DNA of 64,000 bases from Nereocystis luetkeana. Its lineage: Eukaryota; Sar; Phaeophyceae; Laminariales; Laminariaceae. Both the position numbers and the translations under genes were made by a program. Shown in pieces: positions 46,812 to 58,319 of the stretch (positions within the stretch are counted from its first letter, which is position 1; each line of letters opens with the position of its first letter). Below the pieces are notes generated by a model. It was given only the letters and a program-made list of their open reading frames with translations, searched no databases and was not told the origin of the DNA. Location: NCBI GenBank assembly GCA_031213475.1, contig JARUPZ010000027.1, positions 4,272,569-4,336,568 on the forward strand. The letters run 5' to 3'.

Positions 46812-47118
46812 GGCAAAAAAACACACGCCAAACTTTTTACTTGCACTACTGAAAGCGGACCATGTGGAGCCTCGCCGGGCAAGACAGCTACAGTATTACC
46901 TCTACCTTGTGTCGGGACACCCGCACACGGCTGTAGGGGCTCACCTGTGGCTGTTTGGAGACCAAGCTGGCGGCGTTGTTGTGAGAGACTTTTGTGTTTT
47001 TTGCTATGAAAAACACCTCTTTTGATTCCGCTTACAGAGTTGCGAGGCGTTCGTTTTGACGGTTTCATAAAAAAAATGAGCCTGATGTCGTTATCGAGCA
47101 GGAAGTCCGATAATTCTT
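46812..47118 (+). repeat. Dispersed ~300-bp repeat R4, copy 2
   Basis: Inverted relative to 20468-20770. Open frame from about 46809: KHTPNFLLALLKADHVEPRR then RQLQYYLYLVSGHPHTAVGA, LWLFGDQAGG and EKHLF, stop at 47025. The shared end AACAAAGAATTATCGGACTT marks one border. Confidence 0.6.
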
Positions 47119-47457
47119 TGTTTTATGGACGGCCAAGGGGTTTCCACACATATGTGTGGCATGTTGGTACAGGGGACCTGACAGTAACAGTATCAACTAC
47201 TAAACTGTAGAATTAATAACCAGTCGAACTCACAACTCACAGCGATGAGGGTGTGTCTTGACCCTCCCAGAGAGCATGGGAACGAGCGGAACGGAACGAG
47301 GCTGCTCGCGGTCATTCGTTCCGTTCCTATCTAAAAAAACGTGTTTGGGTCCACGCATAATCCTGGGCCCCGCCAGCCGAATCGGCACGAACGGTATCTT
47401 TTGCACATGCCAAGACCAATTAATTGGTATCCACATAATAATCTTCGGTGGTGTACA

Positions 47458-47766
47458 TTTTTCTTCTTTTTCTTTTTCGATTTGTCTACCTTGTTTTTGT
47501 TTTCTCTTTGATTGTTTCTTTGCGTTTCACTATTTCATAGATTGCGTATGTCGTGCCTCTGTCGTATCTAGTATGATGAGAAGGCTTTGCATTGCCCACT
47601 GCAGTGCACACTGCACACGTGGCAACGTAGTATCTCTGTGGCGTAGCTTTGTGACCACAGAACTTGTATCTCTTCTAGGATTGAAGAATCGGCACGGACA
47701 CTGGTTGTGCTGGATGTCGACGGGTAGAAAGAACGGTTTAATGTGAAGAACACACACACACACCTC
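47458..47766 (-). mobile_element. Short interspersed repeat R2, long copy 2
   Basis: Nearly identical to 12967-13265 from the CT-rich end to the CA-dinucleotide tract at 47752-47764. Confidence 0.7.
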
Positions 47767-47971
47767 AAATAATCTGCTATTTGTTCCCGTTCGGTCGGGC
47801 CGTTCGGTCCTCCCAAACAAGAAAAAGGGGTGCAACACTTCTTCTTCCTCTTCCTAGATATACTGTTTTTCTCGGGCTGCACTGAATCTATTCATCTATT
47901 CGTTTCCCACAACCAATCAACACCAATTCATTCGGCAAATAATATTCCATTCGGCTCGTTCCAATGCAGAC

Positions 47972-48291
47972 GCCGGTCGCCCCGGTGGTTCAAGTGGTTA
48001 ACCTCGAATTCTACTTGTTTGAGTCCTGGGTTCGAGCCCCAGGAGGGTCGGACTTTGACTTTATTTGCAAAAATAAAAAAAGGGATTCAATTGTTGAGAG
48101 CGCCTTGCAGCGTGGGTAGGCACAATTCGATGCGAGTCGACGAGGGAAGAAAAGGCTGAAATCTTCTCGCGATAAAAATGAAGGCACGTACCGTAGCGGG
48201 AAGGGGGGAGAAGAGCCTGCTATGTGACCCCGGATCTGAGTTACGAGTTGGAAGGAGAGAGAGAAGATGTGCGAAGATAATGAATGGGAAG

Positions 48292-48333
<42 letters not shown>
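47972..48333 (+). mobile_element. tRNA-derived SINE S1, full copy with poly-A tail
   Basis: The head GCCCCGGTGGTTCAAGTGG holds an A-box match and GGTTCGAGCCCCAGGAGG a B-box match, about 50 bp apart as in a tRNA. The unique body includes GAGAGCGCCTTGCAGCGTGG and CACGTACCGTAGCGGGAAGG. The end is an uninterrupted A run of about 43 bases (48291-48333). Copies at 15642-15981 (minus) and 60627-60955. Confidence 0.88.
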
Positions 48334-48335
<2 letters not shown>

Positions 48336-48344
48336 CTCTCTGGG

Positions 48345-48432
48345 CCCTTTAGAACCGCAGTCCCGTTTTGGGGACAATCCACTCTAATTTCAAGTACTTT
48401 GTCCCCAAATCGGGACTACGGTTCTAAAGGGG
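48345..48432. mobile_element. TTAA-type MITE M1, copy 3
   Basis: CCCTTTAGAACCGCAGTCCCG on the left and CGGGACTACGGTTCTAAAGGGG on the right, with TTAA only on the right. The left flank has been altered by the adjoining SINE. Confidence 0.75.
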
Positions 48433-48606
48433 TTAAGACACACCCTGACTGATGATGAAGACGTATTTTCGTATTTTTATCACTAAAAAAAACAAATCTT
48501 GGAAAATATGAAATTGCTCCGCACCACCTTTTGTTCTTTTTTTAGCAAAAAAGGTGCAATTGGACCGTGTTTTTTATCCGACAAGTTTTTCAGCCCCTCA
48601 CAAAAC

Positions 48607-50308
48607 ATGCCGCCAAAAACACTACAAACCAGTGGCGAAGGGACCCTCACGGGTCACGGAACAAACGAGACAAAAGATGGAACAGAGCTCCGCCTAGAGT
48701 CCATGAACGTGGCGCCCCTTCGAGAAGTTGTGCTCAAGAGGACTTTCTTGTAAAGGTGAGCACGTTGTTAGGTTAATTTATATCGATCGACTTAGTTGTT
48801 CAGCGCCCAAAGTTCGAGCCTTCTCAGATATCCCCAGAAACCACGTACGTATAAGGACTGCTACTGTTTAGTAGTCTGTGACAACATGACATCTTACACT
48901 GCTGTACCAGGTACAGCAACAAGACATGGCACCTACTCTATTTTTTAGGTGCGATGCTGCGCATCGATGGCTGCACGTAGGTATGCTCCAGTCAAGCGAG
49001 CAGATGCGTCGCTTGCAGAAACGAAGCACAGCCGGCACACAGCAGCACACTTGTACTTGAAAGATGTGCAAGACTTTTTCCTCTCTGCTGTCTGTTCTAT
49101 TTCCAAGTAAACCACAAGATATGCTCGTGCTTTTGATGAGATCAACCTCGTCCAACGAAGTACACACGTCATGGAGGTATGCTCCAGTCAGGTGAGGCGG
49201 GGCTTCCTTACGTGCAGATGCGACGCTTGCGCGAACGAATCTACAGCAGTATATTTATGTTGACGGAAGACAGCAGTGCAGTCGTACGTAAACGATATGC
49301 GATCCTCGTTCTGCTTAGCTTGTGCAAGTAACGTGTGATACCTCAGCATTTTTTTCTCCTATGACGTGTATTATTTGCAAGTATTTCCCATAATGATAAT
49401 ATGAGCACCACGTGCAAGCACGTATCTTACACAGGACGCTGTGCGCCGATGGCATCCACGAACCTGGTCGTAGGTATACCCCAGTCAAGCGAGCCGGGGC
49501 TTCCTTGATGCAACAGCACAAACGTATAACCCTGGTATATTTGAACGGAGTACAGCAGTACACTCGTACGTAAATCGAGCCCCGTAGTACTGTATTGAAC
49601 TGTACGTTTCTTTAATACCTCCGCATTTTGTTGTCTACGGGCGTATCAGCTGCAATATTATTTCCAAGTAGTTGCTGGAAGATAACGATATCTTACCTTA
49701 GTCACGTCCGACCTGGTTCTGTGCGCCGATGGCGTCTACCAACGTGGTCGACCGTGACCGTGTGTCGCGAAGCGAACCGGGACTTCCCTACGTGCAGATG
49801 CGACATATCACATCCACAAACCAATAAATTTGCACGGAATACAGCAGTACAGTCGCACCCCTTGTACTACAGTACTGTAGCACGTTTCTTGGATACCTCC
49901 GTATTTTTTCCTCATCGGCTGCACTACCAGGTATATCTTAAGTTTATTACGCTCGACATGGTCTGTGGAAACACACAAACGAGACAATGCCAGCATTCAT
50001 GTACTCATCGCAAAATGCGTCTGCTGTTTATTTACCCCTGCACACACGATGAATGCAGACCCAACATCAACGCAGCTCTTTCTACCTGGAGGATGAGGAC
50101 TTCAAGGAGGCTGTTGCAGCCGGTGTCTTTCGCAATATCCTTGATGTAGCTTGAAAAAGAGAAGATGGTATATCTTCGAATTTGTAATGCGTTGGGGTAC
50201 GTAGGCAACTGAGACTCCGTGTACTATCCACGACTGCTGTATCACTTGTAGTTTTAGCGCCGCTTCGAGGAGCAGAAGGCACAAAAGAAGAGAAGACTCG
50301 TTGCTTGA
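48607..50308 (+). CDS. Hypothetical three-exon small gene
   Basis: Exons 48607-48749, 50076-50145 and 50258-50308 join in phase to 87 residues: MPPKTLQTSGEGTLTGHGTN, ELRLESMNVAPLREVVLKRT, SFYLEDEDFKEAVAAGVFRN, then RRFEEQKAQKKRRLVA and stop. Sites are TT|GTAAAG, GCAG|C, GAT|GTAGCT and TTTTAG|CGC. Exons 2-3 look convincingly coding (acidic helix then basic tail). Attachment of exon 1 across a 1.3-kb repeat-filled intron is weak. It converges tail-to-tail with the methyltransferase gene. Function unknown. Confidence 0.35.
48945..49900 (+). repeat. Four-unit degenerate tandem repeat
   Basis: Units begin near 48945, 49170, 49440 and 49720. They share GTGCGCCGATGGC, GTAGGTATGCTCCAGTCAAG-like sequence, CGGGGCTTCCTTACGTGCAG and TACAGCAGTACAGTCGTACG. 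Each unit is about 240-290 bp and strongly diverged. Confidence 0.6.
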
Positions 50309-50640
50309 GGCGTGTTTTGCACTAACCGGCGAGGGTGTGCGCTGTTCGTCGCGACTTCCGGGAGAGAATACGTTTCTGAAATGATGGAGATGATGTGGTC
50401 AGGCACCAACAAAAATAACAGCGGTGGTGATACCAACAACGGTATGCATTCTTCTCGTGGCGTATCCGATCAGCAGAAGTGGGGATTTGCATGAAATATT
50501 AACCAGCACTTCTAGGTTTATCGCCAGCACCTTTAGGTTCATCGCCGTAACTGTGGAACTTCTATACACGGACGGACGACTGTGAGGACGTCCAGCGCAG
50601 AATTCTTATCCCTACAACAACCCCCGATGCACCCGTCCCG

Positions 50641-52636
50641 TCAAGAAAAAACGCCCCGATGCACTCGTCTGTACCGCAAAAAAAATGCCTGACCAATGGG
50701 TTTCACGTCAGCACCCCCCCTAGTATGCCAAACAAGCCACGCCTCCGGCGAATTGCACTGTCTACCGCGGTATGTTGCCCGCGGGAGTACTACAACCGCG
50801 CTAGGGGGATTCTCCTTGAGCCAATTACCACGTGTTTTGGTGGGCTCGAGGAACGTCAGCCTCAGCTTCAATGCCACTCCTACACGCGCTAACCGTAAAG
50901 CAACACCAATAATTCCAAAGACGTTCTTGTACGGGGGGCTCGTAACTATCCAGTCCACGCGGCGTGATTTGTCCGTGAAGGCCCCGAAGCATTCCTTTGA
51001 GGATGCATCGTATTGTGTGTCCGCCTGCAAACTGGACAATTTGCGGCGGGCGTCCATAAGAATTAGGAAGGGGGGAGGGGGGGGGAGACTATTTTTAACC
51101 ACAAATGCGCCTCCGCTACAGACGAATCGTCGTTATTTCAGTTCGATAATCCAAGACAAATGCAAGAAATAGAACGCCGCCTTTGGTCTCACCATTACTC
51201 GTACATGGGGTCCTAGTGGTTGAAAACAAAATTCCAGCTGTGAGATCGAGCATTTCGACTAACCCACTATTTGATACTAGGTGTTTGATATGCCACGATA
51301 AAGGATACCAGGTACCTGGTATATAGTTGTTACAAGTACGAGCTGGGCAACCCCCAAAAAAATGATAAACCATCGGGACGTCGTATCTCGCGAACCACTA
51401 CGAAATAAAACTTCAAATTTGGAGACACTAACACTGACACAACTCTGCACACGCAAAAAATAAAGATAGAAGGCAAAGTCGACTCGATGTCGGCGAGGTA
51501 TCGGCGAAAACTCACAAACACAATTTTTTTAACACAAAATTCGAAATAAAATCGTCGTTCCCGATCCAGGCGAAAATTGCGGGAGACGTGCCCGAAGCCT
51601 CAATGAGAGGACCGATATTATGCATAGTCCCAGTGACCAATTCGCCACCCATCAAGAGATATCGCCAAATCACGATTGCTATTCATCATAACACAAGTAC
51701 GATCCTTCCATGTTTTTCTGCGATGCCACGTTCAAATTTACGAGTTTGGACCTGAAAATTAAATCTCGGATTGACACGACATACATACATGCAAACAAGC
51801 GAAATTAAAGCGAGCCCTTTTGTTTCAGACGTGTTGCGGTTGCTGTGGTATGCCTCCGGATCTTCGTATCGGTCTTATCTCTTGAACAACATAAAAAAGA
51901 AAATCGATAGCTTTCTATTTGTAGGTTGATGCATGAACTGGATCAACTTAACATCGTGTCGCAAAATCACATCTAAATACGTGGTATTGAGCGGGCCGTG
52001 GGCAATGAACCGATTTGTCAACACCTTGGCTGGCCCAGCTAGTGTAGAACGGAACTGCTGACTGCTGTGTAACTCGAGAGGTGTACACACCTCATTTTTG
52101 TTTGACAAGTAGAAGTGTGATACCTTGGTATATATTATACGAGTAAATAAAACGAAATGGTCGGCTGTGAGGTTATGGATTTTATGCGCACACTTGACGG
52201 GCATTGTTTAATATGTCAGGCGTGCGTGCGTGGTGGGGTCGTACTCGGTACGAGTATACGAGATGATATATGTTCGCTAGTGCAGCTAAGGTCTGCAGCA
52301 GTTGAGAAGTACACCTGTACAATGTACAATCCCACCAAGATTAGTCACGTGGTACAGCATACTGCCCTCACCCTTTGCACCTACGTATACATGATGTATA
52401 AACACGCATTCCACACGTACATATTGTTAGGCACTCACACAACAAAAAACAACCGCGAATCAACACGCCGTCGCGGTCCCGACGTTATCTCAACACCTTC
52501 CCTCACCATCGATTCAGGTCGTTTGTAAGCACGCGCAGGCCTTGTTCTGTCAGCACCATTTGAACAGCGTCTCCAGTCGCACCGCAGATGTCAAGTACCG
52601 GTCCCTTAACATTCACGTGCTCCAAAAGAGCGCGCA
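50641..52636 (-). CDS. Phage-like DNA (adenine) methyltransferase, 5' end unresolved
   Basis: Two exons join in phase 2: 52636-52507 and 51031-50641 (stop TGA 50643-50641). The first encodes LLEHVNVKGPVLDICGATGD, a motif I S-adenosylmethionine site, then VLTEQGLRVLTNDLN. The second continues LQADTQYDASSKECFGAFTD and VDWIVTSPPYKNV with the catalytic TSPPY (motif IV). KLRLTFLEPTKTRGNWLKEN, VVVLPRATYRG and SPEAWLVWHTRG follow. The order motif I, TNDxN, T(N/S)PP(Y/F), xRLxFLEP..R..WL, VLPR, AWxVW is that of a common prokaryotic and phage methylase family. About 174 residues are visible; further 5' exons probably lie above 52636. Likely target is adenine N6 in DNA (family knowledge). All core motifs look intact. 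Confidence 0.72.
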
Positions 52637-52994
52637 CTTCACACAGCCGAAGCAAAAAAACATGGGTTAGGTTTTGATATCTTAACTTCACGTTGCCACA
52701 ATTATCAAGCACGCCGGGACAAACATAGGGAAGAGGGTGGATATTTCGGAACACTCTTGATCAGTGACACACGGATTGACGAAACAAATAGGTGCCTTGT
52801 ACTTCAATGCTGATCGAATTGCCCTGCTGTGCAACCTTCACAGCAGTAAATTCGTTACCATTTTTTTTGTTCTATTGTCTTTTTGCTCTTATTTTTCCGG
52901 TTTTGCTTGTGTTGTTGTGTCCTCGTACCCGGTACGCTGACACTTCACTTGCTTGACACTTGAATTTGCGATTTAGTTCTATTTTTGGTCTTCC

Positions 52995-53110
52995 TCTGTC
53001 TCACAGTCTGTGACCACAGAATCAGTATCTCTCTAGGATAGGGAATCAGGACGGACACTGGGTGTACTGATGAAGCTGGGTAGAAAGGACGATTTAATGT
53101 GAAGACAACA
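52995..53110 (-). mobile_element. Short interspersed repeat R2, partial
   Basis: On the plus strand it reads GTGACCACAGAATCAGTATC and GGTAGAAAGGACGATTTAAT, the reversed R2 core, diverged. From 52755 to 53430 nothing else is recognisable. Confidence 0.55.
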
Positions 53111-53432
53111 ACAATTACGAGTGTACAGCAGTACGAATATACAGCAGACAGAAGCGGGGCACTTGACTGTTACTGGTTAAAGGCATCAGCACTCCCCAAC
53201 ACCAAATTGCCAACACACTGACCCCGAAAAAAACACAACAGGCCAGCTGTGCTAACACTGTCGGCAACGCTATTTACAACTGAAATGGTGAGCTGCAGCT
53301 GTAACAGGAAGGTTCAACTGGTCGAGGCCTCATCAACAGCAGTTCTGCTGCACAACGCTCCCGTGTGCTTGGTAATCTGATACATCACAAGTATATTCAA
53401 AAGTGTTGTACTTTTTTTTTCTTTTTTTTTTT

Positions 53433-55170
53433 ACCTATGCCAATGGTACAGCGAAGTTTCAATAAAAAGTTTGAATTTCAAAGATACCAGCCAATTTTTT
53501 TCAGAACACGCTTCCTATGGGCCACGTAAACAAAAACAAAAAAGTTCCTAACTTTTGGAAAAGCCCGGAAAAAAGCAAATCTGGGGCCGATGTTGGCCCA
53601 ACATCGGCTTGAGAAAAACTCAGGCCGATCTTTGGTTCGAAGCGGCGAGATTCCGAGTCCTCGACAGACATCGATCAACAAAACCAACGATTGCGTCATG
53701 AATTCTAAACGGAGTGCGCTCGTTAGGGGCTCCGACCCACCCTAGGGTCAATGTCTCCACACCATGGCCGGGGTCATGTGGCGGGAGCTGACCAGGCGTA
53801 TCATAAAAAAACATTTGGCCGCTGGTTTGCACAAAACAGAAGACAAAACTTCTCCATCCGTCTCGAATGGCAAAAAATAGACTTTTTTTCAGGTTTGGGA
53901 GGATACCGTAGGACGCCGCCGGCAAGCTCTCGCCCCCTAGACCATGGGTCCACCTGATATCTTCGAGGCCGTCTTCTATATTCGTTGGCCTTGCCAGATC
54001 CCGAGCGGGTTGCCGTGGGCTGAGTCTCCGTCGAGATCGAGCGTCGATCGTCGCACGAACTGGTTTCTATCACCGTGTTGACAATTTGCAACCAGAAAAA
54101 AACAGGGCTTTTCGCGGGTCAGGTCAAACCTCACGGGTCGGGTCGGGTCGGGTCGGGTCAGCTGACCCGACCCGACCCGACCCGCGATTTGTTTTAGGTA
54201 TGTTGACTTGACCCGACCCGACCCGCGAGATTTTGGAAGCCTCTTGACCCGACCCGACCCGACCCGTGAGATTTGAAAATCTCTTGACCCGACCCGACCC
54301 GACCCGCGAGATTTCGAAACCTCCTGACCCGACCCGACCCGCCACTTTCCGACTGACCCGTGAGACACGGGTTTCATGCGGGTCGGGTCACCTTGACCCG
54401 CGAGACCATTTATCTTGACCCGAAGGTTCGACCCGCGGATCTGGCCCGTGCGTGGGCACTTCAAAAACAATTTAATGTTCATTTTAGTGCCCCGAAGCGA
54501 TATATGACCTGGCTGTAGTGGGAACGAATGGATGCAGGCATGCGTATATGAATTTGGCGGTGTTTTAATGTCTGAGTATGATACCAAAGGGGTGTTATGG
54601 AGTATTGGTACGAGATAAGCCTTTGGGTAAGAGCGGGAAGTTATTCAAGTGTCGGGTCCGCGAGCCGAATGCGCGGGTCCGATCCGCGGGTCAGCAAAAA
54701 ACAACTCGCGGGTCATGCTGGCCCGACCCGCGAGTGACCCGCTTCTCGCGGGTCATGACCTGACCCGACCCGTAAGCTTTTCATCACCTCTTGACCCGAC
54801 CCGACCCGACCCGTGAGATTTGAAAAACTCTTGACCCGACCTGACCCGACCCGCGAGCTTTGAAAAATTCTTGACCCGACCCGACCCGACCCGACCCGTG
54901 AGATTTTGAACACTTCCTGACCCGACCCGACCCGACCCGTGACATTTTGAACATCGAGTGACCCGACCCGCGGGTCGGGTCATGACCCGCGAAAAGCCCT
55001 GGAAAAAACAAATTGCGCCGCCTGCAGCTGTTGGGGGGAAAAAAAATAAAAAATAAAAGATAAATCTCTTTTTTTCCCACAGCGGCGGTACGAGAAATTT
55101 TCCGGCTGTTTTTTTAAAGCCATATATTTTTAAAAAAACTTTTGAACTTCGCTGTACCATTGGCATAGGT
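53433..55170. mobile_element. Element E1 copy 1, split by a hAT-like insertion
   Basis: Terminal inverted repeats ACCTATGCCAATGGTACAGC (left) and the complement ending GGCATAGGT (right). Removing 54103-55001 and one target duplication leaves about 831 bp, matching copies 2 and 3. It contains a 101-codon minus-strand frame (53925-53620, MPAASYGILPNLKKSLFFAI then TPFRIHDAIVGFVDRCLSRT) also present in copy 2. Confidence 0.8.
54103..55001. mobile_element. Non-autonomous hAT-like element of GACCC repeats
   Basis: Ends CAGGGCTTTTCGCGGGTCA and TGACCCGCGAAAAGCCCTG are perfect inverted repeats. Flanks GAAAAAAA (54095-54102) and GAAAAAAC (55002-55009) form an 8-bp near-duplication absent from the other E1 copies. 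The interior is GACCCGACCCGACCCG arrays with AGATTT-like spacers, inverted about a central unique region. The long minus-strand frames (GRVGSGQE repeats) are by-products. Confidence 0.85.
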
Positions 55171-55386
55171 CTTAGTATGTGACATGGTACGAGACGCGAG
55201 TACACCCCAAAGGCATACCTGGTACCAGGTACCTGCTATATGTGTAGTGGTCTAGGCTTGAAAAATACAACGGCGCATGTATGTTACCTCACAGGCTGCA
55301 CGTGCTGCGAATCACGTACACACATATAATACACAAACAGACACACACCACACAATGAACAACCTACACACACCTGAAATGAGGTC

Positions 55387-55480
55387 GAGGGGTAACGTCC
55401 AAGAGGAGAGGACTGACCCTTAGCCATGATCTCCAGCGAACCCTTCTCGGCCTTCTCCTGCTGCGTCCTGAACTTCTTGA
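55387..55480 (-). CDS. Hypothetical exon
   Basis: Reads LFKKFRTQQEKAEKGSLEIM then KGQSSPLGRYPSTSFQ and ends at CAG|GTGTGT, phase 0. The upstream border is unclear (CAAG before AAGTTC is one option). Charged and possibly coiled-coil; family not recognised. Confidence 0.3.
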
Positions 55481-55910
55481 ACAGAGAGGTCACACAGTCA
55501 GTACGAGCACAAACGCATTCGCCAGCAACCAACCGCTCCGTCGTGATGTCGCGAGAGTGCACCCATGCAGGTCCAACGCTATCAGCCCATAGCTGCAGCC
55601 CCGACCAGGTATCACCACTCCCCACGTGTCTCCAGCCGACATTTGACCGATCACGAACGCCAGGTCGTCCACAAGCATAGCAGAGTGGAAGTTCTCCTGC
55701 CTGGGGGTTGCGTCGCCCATGCTCGACCAGCCCGCAGGCTCCGTTTGCACCCCTCGGCATAGCAAATATATCAATTTTTAGGGGCGATCTTGATCACGAA
55801 TATCTCTTCGAAACTAGCATGAACGTCGAAGCTCCAAGTACCTACGGAAAGCTTGGGACCGTGCCTACCCGGTCTGCCTCGCGCTTGGCCTCGTTGGGTG
55901 CTCGACTGAA

Positions 55911-56153
55911 ATGGCGAGGCGTTCCGAGGCACTATTCCCAGAAGACGACCCCATTTTTCGTCGACAAGTCGGGACAGCAGAAATGATCGTCAGCGGACGC
56001 TCACAGAGGAAAAAACAGGCCAGGCACCACTGGCTTGATGGTCGGCATCTCTCTTCCAAGTATGGATGGATTTCACGTAGAGGTGCCTCTGCTATGACGA
56101 TAACTGTGTTTGATGACAAGGCGAGGGGGGAGGTTTCGGATGGATTCCCATAA
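55911..56153 (+). CDS. Hypothetical 80-residue frame
   Basis: Reads MARRSEALFPEDDPIFRRQV, EMIVSGRSQRKKQARHHWLD and ISRRGASAMTITVFDDKARG, stop after DGFP. It has protein-like composition, but the opposite strand is also open (55865-56188). No known motif. Confidence 0.25.
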   Translation: MARRSEALFPEDDPIFRRQVGTAEMIVSGRSQRKKQARHHWLDGRHLSSKYGWISRRGASAMTITVFDDKARGEVSDGFP

Positions 56154-56499
56154 AAAAAACAGGGGGATATTGTTGGAAACCCCATCACCTCATGACTGGT
56201 ACTTTTCTGGGCAACATAATCAATCGTGCTTCAAAGGACGTCAGCGTACTGCTGTTTTTTTTGGCGCCACGTGCACCCCCATGCTCACAGCTACCTCGTC
56301 GTCCTGGTATCAGCCAAAGGTGACGGCCGTAGCTCGCGCACCATCGACAAACGAGGTCAAATTCCGAATGCGGCGGAACCTAAAATTAGTAACACTCAGC
56401 AGAGCTGCTGTATGGCCGGACTTTATATTTATACCAGTATGTTGAAATGAAAGTAAGTACTGCCACAGCAGTTAGTAGCCACAAGCTCGCCACTACACA

Positions 56500-57520
56500 C
56501 GAATAGAACAGAGACCACACTCAACTCACGGCCACACCACCACCAGTATATACTGGTGTGGCCCAAAAAGATGTCAGGTGACATGTCATCAAGCGAGACG
56601 CAAAACGTGCGCCGTCAACGATGTGGGGCCGAGTGTTCCACACTAAACCTAGTAGTTTCGTGTCAGTCAAAATATGTATGTATGTGTCACAAGGCAAACT
56701 TGCTGTCTGTCAAGGGGTAAAAATGCTGTCTCCTAGCATCTTTGGTAGACCGGTACGGACGCCATGGATGTTTATCTCACGGGCGGGGTCGATCGATCAG
56801 CAGCGAGCGGCACTAGAATCACCGCCGCCGCCACCACCTCCACCACCACCTACCTCCACAACAACCACCAGTAACCCAGCGCAAGCACAATAATCATCAG
56901 AACAGCCACCATGAGCTGGCACCGCAACAGAAGAGTACTTGGGGCAGGGGTCGGAAAAAATCAGAAAAAACGTCGCCCGTGTAGTGGTAGAACTTCTCGG
57001 AGCTTGTGGGCCGCGGGTCGAGAAGAACAACGCCTGCGTCGGGCCGGCTCCCTTCGCGCGCAATCAGCAGTGCGGGAAAGTCTTCACGTACAACCGCGCC
57101 GACCTTGCAGCCGACGGGAAAAAATTACCGTCCCGCCCCGTCGAAGAAAAATAAAATTACCGTCCCGTCCCGCCGTGAGAAAAATATTCACCGTCCCGTC
57201 CCGCCGAGGGAAAAAATGTTTACCGTCCCGTCCAGCCGAGGGAAAAAATATTTACCGTCCCGTCCCGCCGAGGAAAAAAATAATAACCGTCCCGTCCCGC
57301 CGGAGAAAAAAATAATTACCGCCCCGTCCCGTCGTGAAAATCTGTCCCGTTGAATTTTACCGTCCCGTCCTGTCGAGAAATTGTGCACCCGCCGTCCCGT
57401 CCCGCCAACTTTTTATGTCTCCATTTTACCGTCCCGTTATCATTTTTTTTCCCGCCAAACAAGAAAAATCTGTCCCGTCCCGTCCCGCCACGATTCTCAG
57501 TCACTGTGATAAGCCTTGAT
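56500..57520 (+). mobile_element. Repeat family X copy B
   Basis: Homologous to 13558-14768 but without the R2 insertion. The array 57110-57500 repeats CCGTCCCGTCCCGCCG with A-rich spacers. Confidence 0.75.
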
Positions 57521-57539
57521 ATTAGGATGCATGCGCCAC

Positions 57540-57680
57540 ACGCGACACAACCAGCACACAGCCCATAGCCAGCACGCAGCCGATAGCCAGCACGCAGCCC
57601 ACATCTCGCAACAGCATAGCAGTACGTCTAGCAGCACGGCACACAGAAGCACAGCAGTGGCAGCCGGCAGCAGCTGTCGC
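57540..57680 (+). repeat. CAGCACGCAGCC minisatellite
   Basis: Units of CATAGCCAGCACGCAGCC type, degenerate, followed by CAGCA-rich DNA. From 57690 to 58250 no gene is evident. Confidence 0.65.
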
Positions 57681-58319
57681 ACAGGGCTCAGGGCACTGTG
57701 CGCCGCGAGACTGCGAGGGATAAATCATGTCGAATGCAGACGGCGGCAGTGCGGGCTTCTTCGTTTGCTGCACTGCTGTCGCACAGCGACAGTTGCCCTC
57801 TGCCTACAATAGTAATGCTTCTTCGTCTTCACAGCCCCCCCTTGAGCAACGTAGGCTCATGGCTCATGGCGTTAGCTGTATGCTGCAAGTTGTGTCTTCA
57901 CAATCCTAAAAAAAAAGTTTTATTGCAGCAACTAAAAAAACTGCCGTATCTGTAATTAGAGTTTGCTGCAAAATATTGGCACGCCTGACGGCCCCGTCTG
58001 ACGTACCAGTGTAATAGCTTCGGTCACTGGCGTATGTGAGGGTCTTAGTCCGTTGGGCTAAAGGTAAAAGGTTAACCAATCACCTACCCAATCTAAGCCT
58101 CATACCACTCTCCCCCCCTGGAACGGACCGGATTTTAACGGGTCGACGCGCCACCACACGCGGTTCCAATTTCTGGGGATCCAGAAGCATTTTTCAGGTT
58201 CTTGACATGAGGAAACTCACTTGATCTTTGAAAAAGCGATTTCATGGTGGACGTGAGATTCGAACTCACGACCAACAACCCATGTTATGCCGACGTCGCC
58301 ATTTGTGAGGGTCTTAGAA

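Noticed and set aside
54124..55205. Minus-strand frames encoding GRVGSGQE repeats
   Set aside because: By-product of the GACCC satellite inside a hAT-like element.
58252..58300. Possible tRNA gene on the minus strand
   Set aside because: Only a T-arm-like hairpin (GTGAG..TTCGAAT..CTCAC) is clear; the 5' half is cut by element E1 and no anticodon arm folds well.
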